Positions 40,647-49,910 of a stretch of DNA of 64,000 bases are shown here, one piece after another (position 1 is the first letter of the stretch; every line of letters starts with the position of its first letter). Made by a program: the position numbers and the translations under genes. The DNA is from Pseudomonadota bacterium (GTDB taxonomy: Bacteria > Desulfobacterota > Desulfobulbia > Desulfobulbales > Desulfocapsaceae), in assembly GCA_018821785.1 (NCBI GenBank), contig JAHJLI010000066.1, forward strand, positions 48,262 to 112,261. Reading direction: 5' to 3'. The notes beneath the pieces were generated by a model. That model was not told where the DNA came from. It searched no databases and saw nothing but the letters and a program-made list of their open reading frames with translations.

Positions 40647-40716
40647 TTCCCTACCTCCTCGTTTGAGATTGTATTTACTTCTTCAGATCTCGTGGTTGCC
40701 TGCGAAAAAGGTTCTA

Positions 40717-41052
40717 TCAAACAGAAGCAACCAGCCTCCCCCTGATCGTCTTTGCCATGGCGATGATATCGCCTGCATACAAAGTCCGATAGTCCGGATT
40801 GTCTAACGTGGTCTCTCTCCATTTTCTAAAAGGTGATTCGGGATCAGTGCAAAATGAGCCTTTTTGATCTTCCCAAGTCATAAGGCATTTGGAACATGTA
40901 TCCTCGGCCAAGTCGCAAACTGGGCAGTTGTTCTTCCACGGCTTACTCGGCTTGGCGACATGGGTGACGTAATACGCTTTATCATGTGCCGGATGCCTAT
41001 AAAGCCATGTCCACATTTTCATTACTTCGTTTAACGCTTCCATCTTTTTCAT
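40717..41052 (-). CDS. Cys-rich small protein (paralogue B)
   Basis: KMWTWLYRHPAHDKAYYVTHVAKPSKPWKNNCPVCDL...CSKCL. Confidence 0.75.
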   Translation of the reverse strand: MKKMEALNEVMKMWTWLYRHPAHDKAYYVTHVAKPSKPWKNNCPVCDLAEDTCSKCLMTWEDQKGSFCTDPESPFRKWRETTLDNPDYRTLYAGDIIAMAKTIRGRLVASV

Positions 41053-41196
41053 TTTCCTGCCTCCACACTTGAGATTGTGTCCTCACTAGTCTTTCTTGTA
41101 ACTGTTTTGACGAAACCTGAGGAAATTGATTGTCCACTCGCCTCATACTTGAATTGCAATAATAGTTAATTTGTTAGCCGCCCTGTTCTTGTCTTA

Positions 41197-41395
41197 TGCG
41201 ACAAAGTGGTATTTCAGGCATATGCACATTACCGAAGCGCAGCAAAAACCTCTTTGCTTTTCACCACAGAGTAGTATATTTTTATTTTTTCCTTACTGAA
41301 TAGGCATTCAGCGAGACATTGTGTTTCATTACGACGTTGTAGTATTAAATTTATTCATCACTACTACAGAGTCGTATTTCTTGCATATGTACATA
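41197..41395 (-). promoter_or_regulatory. Inverted block of phased operator units facing the minus-strand Cys-rich genes
   Basis: 15-mers TGCGACAAAGTGGTA (41197), CACCACAGAGTAGTA (41262), TACGACGTTGTAGTA (41330), TACTACAGAGTCGTA (41362); reverse-complement heads TTTCaggCATATGCACAT and TTTCTTGCATATGTACATA. Confidence 0.65.
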
Positions 41396-42076
41396 ACCTT
41401 ATACTACATACGTATAGCATGCCGAAAAAAAAAGCAAGGGGAATTGCTAAAAAAAATACCTGTGAACAACTCAAGTCTTCCCGGCAGCAAGGGCATCTTT
41501 GCCAGGTTTGATCGATAACATCATGATTTTATATTCTTTTTTTGTTCTGCTTTAAATCCGCTGCGAACAGTTCTTTTCCCCCAACATGCCCAACCTTGAC
41601 AAGCCATAGTTTTTTTCACTTGCACGCGGATGTCGGACATTTGCGGTACAACAGCAACGACCGTGGCCATTCGTTCCTCTGGTGTATGATACAAACGAGT
41701 ACCACTCACCCTCTTTCACCCAATCTTCCGTAAGGAAAACCTCCTAAATCGAACTGGTAAGTACCGGCCCAAGCCGTTTACACCAACTTTAAGCAATATC
41801 AATGAGAGGCTAACGGAAGATCGAACCTTGAAGAAAAGCTGCTATGAACAATGAGAATATTAATTTTCATGATGGTAAATTAAGTAGTTACATGTAGAAG
41901 TTTATCGAAATAACTCATTTGCAGGTTTTTTTTGGGCAGGTTAAAAACGGCCGTCCTTGCCGAATTGACACGCAAATACGTTTCCGAGGACTTGATGCTA
42001 CAACCGTCCAGTTCATTTTTAAAATATTTTTTGATTTACCCTTGCTATTTTTCGCGACTTGTTTTAAATAATACTT

Positions 42077-42498
42077 ATGTGCATACGCTAGAAATACTAC
42101 GTTGTAGCAATCTTTTGTATGTCGATAACTACATTGTGGCACTTGCCGGGGTTATTATTTTTTTTGTTATTTTTATGTGCATAAGCAAGAAATACTACAA
42201 TGTCGTAATTGACAATTGGATCTGTGAGATACCGTGATGGCTGTTCATAGTATTATTAGTGTGTTCAAATTATGTGCATAAGATAAAAATACTACATTGT
42301 AGTAACCGAGAATCGTAAATGTAATACATTGTGGTGATAAATTTTCACAGAATGTAACACGTCTCTATTATGTGTATAAGCAAGAAATACGACATTGTCG
42401 TACTGCCCGTCCGGGACCAGTAATACATTGTCGGAGGAAAGGGGAATTAACAGATGCACCCCGACTTAGGGCATACATCAAAAGCGGCACATTGTCGC
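42077..42498 (+). promoter_or_regulatory. Tandem ~97-bp repeat array carrying TACKACATTGTMGTA operators upstream of the Hdr operon
   Basis: Heads TATGTGCATAAGCAAGAAA-like at 42077, 42174, 42271, 42369; 15-mers at 42096, 42127, 42193, 42290, 42322, 42388, 42421, 42484. Confidence 0.8.
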
Positions 42499-42627
42499 AG
42501 TATGCAATTAGCCTGGAATTACTTTCATCGACATGAGGTATTTGAGTTTTGATAACTAGCTTTTCGGGCAGTCTGAGAAGCGATTTCCTTCCGCCCACGT
42601 TATTTGTGGTCTTTCAAGGGGAAAGAT

Positions 42628-44943
42628 GTGAAGAAAAACAGTATCAACCCAAATTTGTACAACGAGGTCAAGCAGCTTGGGGCCAAGGACATGGAAGCAT
42701 GCATGCAGTGCGGCAACTGCGCGTCGGCTTGTCCTTTGTCTGCTGGGGAAAACACCTTCCCCCGAAAAATCTACCGCTATCTCCAGCTCGGCCTGAAAGA
42801 TAAGCTGCTGGAATCACCCGAGCCCTGGCTCTGCTATTATTGCGGTGATTGCAACACCGATTGTCCACGCGGCGCGGAACCAGCCGAAACAATGATGGCA
42901 GCCCGCCGCTGGCTGATAACCCAGTACGACTGGACTGGGCTTGCCGCGAAATTCTATACCTCGCCGAAAACGGAGGTAGGCGCCTTTTTGGCGATCGCGC
43001 TCTTCGTTATTTCGCTGTTCGTGATCTTCCATGGCCCGGTCGTCACCGACCGTGTGGAGCTCAACACCTTTGCACCGGTCCATTGGGTCCATATCGGCGA
43101 CCAGATCATGATCCTCATCGTGTTCGCCCTGCTGTTCGCCAATGCCGCCAAAATGTATTTCGGCATCATGCAGGGCACCAAAGTGCCGCTCCATCTCTAT
43201 CTCACCCAGGCACCAGTCTTCATAGTCAACTATTTCACCCAGAAACGTTGGCGAAAATGCGGCACCGGTACTGGCAGCGCCTGGTGGCGGCACTTCTTCT
43301 TGTTCTCCGGCTGGGTAACAATGGAAGTCTTGGTCATGATAACCCTTGCGGCGTTTCAGACTGATATCGTCCACCCCTTCTGGCATCCGACACGCATTTT
43401 CGGTTACTACGCCACCATCGCCTTGATGTTCGGCGCCACTACCATGCTCTACAGTCGCTGGTTCAAAAAGGAGCAAAAGCTGCATCGTTATTCAGATTTC
43501 ACTGATCTCTTCTTCCTGGTTTTGATCATCGCCATTGCCGCTACCGGCATCATGGTGCACATCTTCCGTTTGGCCGGTTTACCCATCCTCACCTACACCA
43601 TCTATGTCATCCATGTGGGAATCTGTGTCGGCATGCTCGTCCTGATGCTGCCCTTCGGCAAGCTTTCGCATCTCATGTACCGACCCCTGGCTATTTTTCT
43701 ATGCACAATAAAAGAAAAGGCTCAGAAAGAGTCCGAGGCAAAATTCGCTACTATCCGCCAACAAGTTGGTGATGCCTTCCAAAGCTGCATGCAGTGCGGC
43801 ACCTGTTCCGCTGTCTGCGCCGGGGCAGAAGTCGCTGCTTTCAACCCGCGTCTGGTGCTCCGTAATATCTCTTTAGACCGTGGATCCAATGTCTCGGTTG
43901 ATAACGCTGCATGGGGCTGTGTTACCTGCAACAGTTGTGTTGAACATTGTCCTCGCGGCATCGGCGTCCTTGATCTTATCAAGTCGGTTCGTCGCCAGGT
44001 GGTTGCGGCCGGCCTACTGCCGAAGAGTTTTGAGACCCCGATCTCAAGCCTGAAGAAAAATGGCAATCCATGGGGCGGCAAGAAGGAAAATCGCCTCGAC
44101 TGGGCACAAGGGGCAAAACTCCCTTCCTATACTCAAGAGCACGAATATTGCCTTTTCACTTGTTGCACAACGGCATACGACAATGCGAGTGACAAACCAG
44201 GACAGAAGGCAGGCCTGGCACTGCTCAGCCTCATGTCCCATGCCGGGATTTCTTATGGAAGTCTTGGCACCAAGGAAAATTGTTGTGGTGACATGGTCGA
44301 CAAAGTCGGCGCGGCCGATGTGGCTGCCGATCTGACCAGGAAAAATACTGAGATGTTCCTCGGTGCCGGGGTCAAGAAGATCCTCACTACATCGCCCCAT
44401 TGCCTGAATTCTTTTATTCACGATTATCCAGGATTAAAAACGGCAGTGAACATTGAACATGCTGTAGAACTCCTCGACAAACTCGTAGCGGATGGCCAGC
44501 TGAAACCGGTCAAAAAGCTGGATCTCTCGGTCACTTACCACGACCCATGCTATCTTGGCCGTCACAACAGTCTGTATGATGCGCCCCGCAGAATTCTCTC
44601 TGCCATCCCAGGATTACAGCTGATAGAAATGCAGAATAGCAAGGACCGCAGCCTCTGCTGTGGCGGTGGCGCCGGTGGACCCTGGAAGGTAGGCACAAAG
44701 GAGATGAGTCTTTCTGAAATTCGAGTCAAGGAGGCCATGGAAACAGGGGCCTCAGTGATCGCCACGGCCTGCCCCTACTGCATTCGTACTCTTAACGAGG
44801 CGATAGTCAAACTCGCTGTCGGAAACAAAATTAAAGTCCAGGATATATCGGAACTGCTGCTGCAGTCGGTGGACTTGTCGGACACTTCCGGCAAACCTGG
44901 AATCAACCATATGAGCTTTTCTCAGGAGGGCCTCCATGTCTGA
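42628..44943 (+). CDS. QmoC-like (HdrC ferredoxin + NarI-type cytochrome b) fused to HdrD-like ferredoxin/CCG domains
   Basis: CMQCGNCASACP, CYYCGDCNTDCPRGAEP, TM region, CMQCGTCSAVC, CVTCNSCVEHCPRG, CCG motifs ENCCGDM and LCCGGGAGG...CPYC. ORF opens at 42604; GTG 42628 has SD. Confidence 0.82.
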   Translation: MKKNSINPNLYNEVKQLGAKDMEACMQCGNCASACPLSAGENTFPRKIYRYLQLGLKDKLLESPEPWLCYYCGDCNTDCPRGAEPAETMMAARRWLITQYDWTGLAAKFYTSPKTEVGAFLAIALFVISLFVIFHGPVVTDRVELNTFAPVHWVHIGDQIMILIVFALLFANAAKMYFGIMQGTKVPLHLYLTQAPVFIVNYFTQKRWRKCGTGTGSAWWRHFFLFSGWVTMEVLVMITLAAFQTDIVHPFWHPTRIFGYYATIALMFGATTMLYSRWFKKEQKLHRYSDFTDLFFLVLIIAIAATGIMVHIFRLAGLPILTYTIYVIHVGICVGMLVLMLPFGKLSHLMYRPLAIFLCTIKEKAQKESEAKFATIRQQVGDAFQSCMQCGTCSAVCAGAEVAAFNPRLVLRNISLDRGSNVSVDNAAWGCVTCNSCVEHCPRGIGVLDLIKSVRRQVVAAGLLPKSFETPISSLKKNGNPWGGKKENRLDWAQGAKLPSYTQEHEYCLFTCCTTAYDNASDKPGQKAGLALLSLMSHAGISYGSLGTKENCCGDMVDKVGAADVAADLTRKNTEMFLGAGVKKILTTSPHCLNSFIHDYPGLKTAVNIEHAVELLDKLVADGQLKPVKKLDLSVTYHDPCYLGRHNSLYDAPRRILSAIPGLQLIEMQNSKDRSLCCGGGAGGPWKVGTKEMSLSEIRVKEAMETGASVIATACPYCIRTLNEAIVKLAVGNKIKVQDISELLLQSVDLSDTSGKPGINHMSFSQEGLHV

Positions 44944-47900
44944 GCGAATTGGGTTTTTCATCTGCCACTGCGGGATTAATATCGCCTATCGGGTCAGAGT
45001 CAAGGAGGTAGCAGAGTATGCCGCTACCTTTCCGGGCGTAGTGGTTGCAAAAGATTATCTGTTTATGTGTTCGGACCCAGGTCAGGACTTGATCGAAAAG
45101 GACGTTAAAAATTTCGATCTGACCCGAGTGGTTGTAGCTTCCTGTTCGCCCCGTATGCATGAAAAAACCTTCCGGGCGGCAACCCAAAGGGCCGGGCTCA
45201 ATCCCTACAAGGCCTTTCATATGGTCAGCGTGCGTGAACATAGTTCCTGGGTGACAGAGAACGAAGACCAGGCAACCGCCAAGGCCATTACCATAGTTCG
45301 AGCCGGACTTATGCGGGTCACCAACCAGAGCGCCCTCACTCCAAGCAAATTCTCCGTTAACCCAAACACCTTGATACTCGGCGGCGGCATTGCTGGAATG
45401 CAGGCGGCTCTCGATATCGCAAGCTCCGGCAACAAGGCTTATCTGGTGGAACGGCAACCCACCGTCGGCGGCCATATGCTGCAGTATGACAAGACCTTCC
45501 CGACACTTGACTGCGCTGCCTGTATCGGCACCCCGAAGATGGTCGCCGTCGGCCAGGAAAAAAACGTCATTCTCATGACCAATTCCGAGGTTGAGAGCGT
45601 CAGCGGCTTTATCGGCAACTTCAAGGTGGCCGTCAATCAACGCTCGCGCTACGTCAAGAGCAACTGCACCGGCTGCAGCGACTGCGCCAAGGTCTGCCCG
45701 GTGGATTTCCCGAATGAATGGGATGTGGATACAAAGATGCGCAAGGCCATCTATATTTCATTTCCCCAAGCGGTTCCGGTGCGTTATGTCATTGACAAAA
45801 AGGACCGTGGCCCCTGCGTCCAGACCTGTCCGGCGGGCATCAACATCCAGGGTTTTGTCGCCCTGATCAAGGTCGGCAAACCTGCCGAGGCCCTGAAGCT
45901 GATCATGGAAAAAATGCCGCTTCCCGGCAGCCTTGGCCGTATCTGCCCCGCCCCGTGCGAGACCGAATGCCGGCGCAAAGAAGTCGATAATCCCTTAGCC
46001 ATATGCCAGTTGAAGCGTTTTGCCGCCGATTCGGTCGATTGGGCAACGCTTCCTGTGCCAACCATCGAGGTGAAACCTGAAAGCGAAAAAGTGGCGATCA
46101 TCGGCGCCGGTCCTGCGGGTCTCTCGGCCGCCTACTTCCTGGCCCTGAAAGGCTATCACCCGACCATTTTCGAAAAGGCGCCGTTCGCCGGCGGTATGCT
46201 GCGCTTCGGCATCCCAGACTACCGGTTGCCCCCCGCTATCCTTGAACAAGAGGTCAACTACATTAAACGTCTTGGCGTCGATATCCAGCTGGGTGCGGGC
46301 ATCGGCAAGGATCGTCCGGTCGGAAGCCTGTTTGCTGAAGGCTTCAAAGCCATCTATCTGGCAACCGGTGCCTGGAAGAGTCGGAAAATGAATATTCCCG
46401 GAGAAGATGCTGAGGGTGTTATGCACGGTATTGACTACCTCAACCTCCTCAACCTGAAGAAACCGGTAAAAACCGGCAAAAGAGTTGTTGTGGTCGGCGG
46501 CGGCGACGTAGCCATTGACGCTGCCCGCGAGGCCCTGCGGCAAGGTGCCGCCGAAGTGAAGATGGTTTACCGACGCTCTCGAGATGAGATGCCCGCCGTC
46601 AAACACGAAATCCAGTCTGCCGAGGATGAAGGCATCAAAATCGACCTCCTTGTCAACCCGATTGCGGTGCTCACCGAAGACGGCAAACTTACGGGGCTGC
46701 GCTGTATCAAGATGGCCCTTGGCGAACCGGATGAATCGGGGAGAAGACGCCCGGTTCCTGTGGAAGGTTCGGAATTCGATATCCCCTGTGACATGATGAT
46801 TCCGGCTATCGGGCAGCAGGTCAACCCGGCCTTTTTGGAAGGGACGACCGGCGTCGAACTGACCCGCTGGGGCACCGTGGCCGCCAACGCCCTTACCTAC
46901 CAGACCAGCGTTCCCGGCATCTTTGCCGGTGGAGACATGTTCACCGGCCCGTCAATCGCCGTTGAGGCTGTAGCCGCCGGCCAGCAGGCAGCGATCTCCA
47001 TCGAGAAGTTTTTACTTGGTGAAGAGCTGACCGAAAACCGCCCCGTGAAACCAAAGGGCACCGACTGGAAGCCGATTCCGAAAAAGCCGTTTGTAGCCTC
47101 CCGGACGAAAATGCCGACTCTGCCGGTTGCAGATCGTATCGGTAATTACAAGGAAATCGAGACCGGCTTCACCGTTGAGCAGGCCCAGACCGAGGCATCC
47201 CGTTGTGTCGATTGCGGTGGCTGCTGTGAATGCAAGCTCTGCCTCGACCAATGCAAGGCCGGGGCCATCGATCACGACATGACCGACAAGCAAGAGACCA
47301 TCGATGTCGGTTCGATCATTGTCGCCACCGGTTTCGATCCAATGAATCCATCGAAGATGAGTCAGTACGGCTACGGTAAATACCGCAACGTATTTACCAA
47401 TATCGAATTCGAGCGACTCTCCAATGCCACCGGACCAACCTCCGGTAAATTACGCAAGCGCGACCTCAAAGATCCGATGAAATTCACCGATGCTCCGAAA
47501 AGCGTAGCTATCCTTCACTGCATCGGCAGTCGTGATCAAAACCATCATGAGTACTGCTCACGTACCTGCTGCATGTATGCCTTGAAATACGCCCATCTCT
47601 TGAAGGATAAATGCGGTCACGATACAGAGATCTATAACTTCTATATCGACATGCGCTGTTTCGGCAAGGGCTACGAGGAATTTTATAAAAAGGTGCAGGC
47701 TGAAGGGGTGAAAATGATCCGCGGCAAAGTCGGTCTCATCACCGAAGATGCCAACGGCATCCTCACCGTCAAGGGTGAAGACACTCTGTCCAACCGCCTG
47801 GTCGAGATTCAAGTTGAGATGGTCATTCTCTGCACGGCGATGGAGGCCCGGCCCGATGCCTCAGATGTTATGCGCAAATTCGGTATAGGTATCGGTTCGG

Positions 47901-48310
47901 ACGGCTTCTTCCAGGAAGAACATCCGAAACTTGCACCGGTCTCAACCCCGACCAGCGGCGTCTTCCTCGCCGGTGCCTGTCAGGGACCAAAGGATATTCC
48001 CGACACCGTGGCCCAGGCCAAAGGTGCCGCGGCCGAGTGCCTGGCGCTCAGTTCGGCAGGCGTCGTTGAAGTGCCGCCGATGATATCTTCTATAGACCGC
48101 GATATCTGCGTCGGTTGTCAACTCTGTATCGGACTCTGTGCCTACACGGCAATTGAGTTTAATCAGTACGCCGGCATCAGTGAGGTCAATACGGCAATAT
48201 GTAAAGGATGCGGAAGTTGTGCCGGGGCATGTCCCAGTGGGGCGGCCAAGGTGCGACATTTTACCGATAAACAGATCTTTGCGGAAATCGATGGGATTTT
48301 ACTTAACTAA
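44936..48310 (+). CDS. HdrA-like flavoprotein with GltD-type NAD(P)H:FAD oxidoreductase insertion
   Basis: FFICHCGINIAYRV, LILGGGIAGMQAALDIA, TFPTLDCAACIGTPKM, inserted GltD-like ...IIGAGPAGLSAAYFLALKGYHPTIFEKAPFAGGML..., C-terminal 2x[4Fe-4S]. Confidence 0.88.
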   Translation: MSERIGFFICHCGINIAYRVRVKEVAEYAATFPGVVVAKDYLFMCSDPGQDLIEKDVKNFDLTRVVVASCSPRMHEKTFRAATQRAGLNPYKAFHMVSVREHSSWVTENEDQATAKAITIVRAGLMRVTNQSALTPSKFSVNPNTLILGGGIAGMQAALDIASSGNKAYLVERQPTVGGHMLQYDKTFPTLDCAACIGTPKMVAVGQEKNVILMTNSEVESVSGFIGNFKVAVNQRSRYVKSNCTGCSDCAKVCPVDFPNEWDVDTKMRKAIYISFPQAVPVRYVIDKKDRGPCVQTCPAGINIQGFVALIKVGKPAEALKLIMEKMPLPGSLGRICPAPCETECRRKEVDNPLAICQLKRFAADSVDWATLPVPTIEVKPESEKVAIIGAGPAGLSAAYFLALKGYHPTIFEKAPFAGGMLRFGIPDYRLPPAILEQEVNYIKRLGVDIQLGAGIGKDRPVGSLFAEGFKAIYLATGAWKSRKMNIPGEDAEGVMHGIDYLNLLNLKKPVKTGKRVVVVGGGDVAIDAAREALRQGAAEVKMVYRRSRDEMPAVKHEIQSAEDEGIKIDLLVNPIAVLTEDGKLTGLRCIKMALGEPDESGRRRPVPVEGSEFDIPCDMMIPAIGQQVNPAFLEGTTGVELTRWGTVAANALTYQTSVPGIFAGGDMFTGPSIAVEAVAAGQQAAISIEKFLLGEELTENRPVKPKGTDWKPIPKKPFVASRTKMPTLPVADRIGNYKEIETGFTVEQAQTEASRCVDCGGCCECKLCLDQCKAGAIDHDMTDKQETIDVGSIIVATGFDPMNPSKMSQYGYGKYRNVFTNIEFERLSNATGPTSGKLRKRDLKDPMKFTDAPKSVAILHCIGSRDQNHHEYCSRTCCMYALKYAHLLKDKCGHDTEIYNFYIDMRCFGKGYEEFYKKVQAEGVKMIRGKVGLITEDANGILTVKGEDTLSNRLVEIQVEMVILCTAMEARPDASDVMRKFGIGIGSDGFFQEEHPKLAPVSTPTSGVFLAGACQGPKDIPDTVAQAKGAAAECLALSSAGVVEVPPMISSIDRDICVGCQLCIGLCAYTAIEFNQYAGISEVNTAICKGCGSCAGACPSGAAKVRHFTDKQIFAEIDGILLN

Positions 48311-48321
48311 GGAGCTAAGTG

Positions 48322-48750
48322 ATGAGCGAGTTTGAACCCAAAATAGTGGCTTTTTTTTGTAACTGGTGCACATTCACCGCAGCGGATCTTGCCGGTACTT
48401 CCCGCCTGTCGTACCCGCCGAATATCAAGATCATCCGGGTAATGTGCAGTGGCATGGTCGACCCGAAATTCGTCCTCAAGGCATTCCTCAATGGAGCCGA
48501 CGGGGTATTGGTCGGCGGATGCTGGCCTGGCGATTGTCATTACATCAATGGCAACTTTAAAGCTAGGCGTCGAGTGGCACTCCTGACCGAAATTCTCAAA
48601 CAGTATGGAATAGACGAAGAGCGTTTCTGGCTGCGGTGGATTGCCGCAAGCGAAGGCAATATGCTCAAGGAAGTTGCAGACTTGATGACGGCGAAACTGA
48701 GAGAACTTGGCCCGAGCCCCCTGCAACAAATGGGACAAATGGTTGGTTGA
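48322..48750 (+). CDS. MvhD-like hydrogenase delta subunit / electron transfer protein
   Basis: FFCNWCTFTAADLAGTSRLSYPPNIKIIRVMCSGMVDP, GGCWPGDCHY. Confidence 0.9.
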   Translation: MSEFEPKIVAFFCNWCTFTAADLAGTSRLSYPPNIKIIRVMCSGMVDPKFVLKAFLNGADGVLVGGCWPGDCHYINGNFKARRRVALLTEILKQYGIDEERFWLRWIAASEGNMLKEVADLMTAKLRELGPSPLQQMGQMVG

Positions 48751-48769
48751 GACACGGAGACGACTAAAA

Positions 48770-49900
48770 ATGGCTACTTTTGCAAAATTGTCTTTTAACA
48801 AAGACGAACTCAATAAAGAACTATCTGGTTTTTTCAAAGGCATCCTGGAAAACGGCGCAGTCGACGCCGTCCTTGCCCCTATGGCCCAAGGCAAGAAAGG
48901 GGTGCGTTTATCCCTCGTCACCTCAGCTGCCAATACCGGCGCGGTGGATCCCTTTGCCCCGGTCGCTGCAGTCAGCGGGGCAAAAATCGCCTCGTCGCTT
49001 ACCGCCAGACCCTCCGGGCGTAAGGTAGCAATGGTCTTGCGCCCCTGTGAGATCCGCGCCACGGTTGAACTGGTGAAACTGAAGCAAGTCAACCTCGACG
49101 ATGTCCTGATGATCGGCATGGACTGCCTCGGTCGCTACGAAAACACCGATTTCACCAAATTTCAGGAACAGGGCGGCACCTCCGAATCCTTCCTCGATAA
49201 TGCCCAGGCTGGAAAGACGGCGACCGGCGATTTCGATGTCGCCGGTGCCTGCAAGATCTGTGAATTTCCAGCTGCCGACAACATCGATCTTCGCCTCTGT
49301 GCCATTGGCTCCGGAAGTGGCGCGGTGCATATCGAGGCGGTGACAGAGAAAGGCAAGGCGGCCCTTGAGAAATCGGGTGTGAAAATTGGTGATGCTCCGG
49401 CAGGCCGAGACGAAGCGGTGAAGAAACTTGTTGCCGTCCGTACCGAGGCAAGAGATAAAAAATTTGCCGAATTCCGGGCCGAGACCGATAATTTCCAGGC
49501 CTTGGGCGAGAAACTGTCAGCCTGCATCAACTGCTATAACTGCCGGGTGGCGTGTCCGGTGTGCTACTGCAAGGAATGCGTCTTTGTCACCGACACCTTC
49601 CGCCATACCGGCGATCAGTTCATGATGTGGGCCGACAAGGGTGGCTTGCTGAAAATGCCCAATGACACCATGTTCTACCATCTGACCCGGATTACTCATA
49701 TGAGTCTCTTCTGCGTCGGCTGCGGACAGTGTACCAGCGCCTGTCCCAATGATATTGACCTGATGCCGCTGTTCAGAACATCAGCCGATAAAACTCAGGC
49801 CAAGTTCAGTTACCAGGCAGGACGTTCGGTCGAGGAAGAGCAGCCGATGGCTGGCTTTGAAGCCGATGAACTGTTTGAAGTGACTGGTCAAGCTAAATAG
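48770..49900 (+). CDS. Coenzyme F420 hydrogenase/dehydrogenase beta-subunit-like (FrhB family) iron-sulfur protein
   Basis: VAMVLRPCEIRATVEL, MDCLG, CINCYNCRVACPVCYC, CVGCGQCTSACPNDI. Confidence 0.82.
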   Translation: MATFAKLSFNKDELNKELSGFFKGILENGAVDAVLAPMAQGKKGVRLSLVTSAANTGAVDPFAPVAAVSGAKIASSLTARPSGRKVAMVLRPCEIRATVELVKLKQVNLDDVLMIGMDCLGRYENTDFTKFQEQGGTSESFLDNAQAGKTATGDFDVAGACKICEFPAADNIDLRLCAIGSGSGAVHIEAVTEKGKAALEKSGVKIGDAPAGRDEAVKKLVAVRTEARDKKFAEFRAETDNFQALGEKLSACINCYNCRVACPVCYCKECVFVTDTFRHTGDQFMMWADKGGLLKMPNDTMFYHLTRITHMSLFCVGCGQCTSACPNDIDLMPLFRTSADKTQAKFSYQAGRSVEEEQPMAGFEADELFEVTGQAK

Positions 49901-49910
49901 GAGTAATATT

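Noticed and set aside
41521-42060. Small ORFs between the two operator blocks
   Set aside because: All under about 80 aa, no SD or conserved motif, AT-rich; treated as regulatory or intergenic DNA.
42127-42150. Sigma-54 promoter in TGTGGCACTTGCCGGGG
   Set aside because: The GGCAC part lies inside an operator copy and the -12 TTGCW spacing does not fit.
41197-42498. CRISPR array
   Set aside because: Repeats are short odd palindromes with diverged flanks, occur in two opposite orientations and lie on a 32/97-bp phase; no identical direct repeats with uniform spacers and no cas genes.
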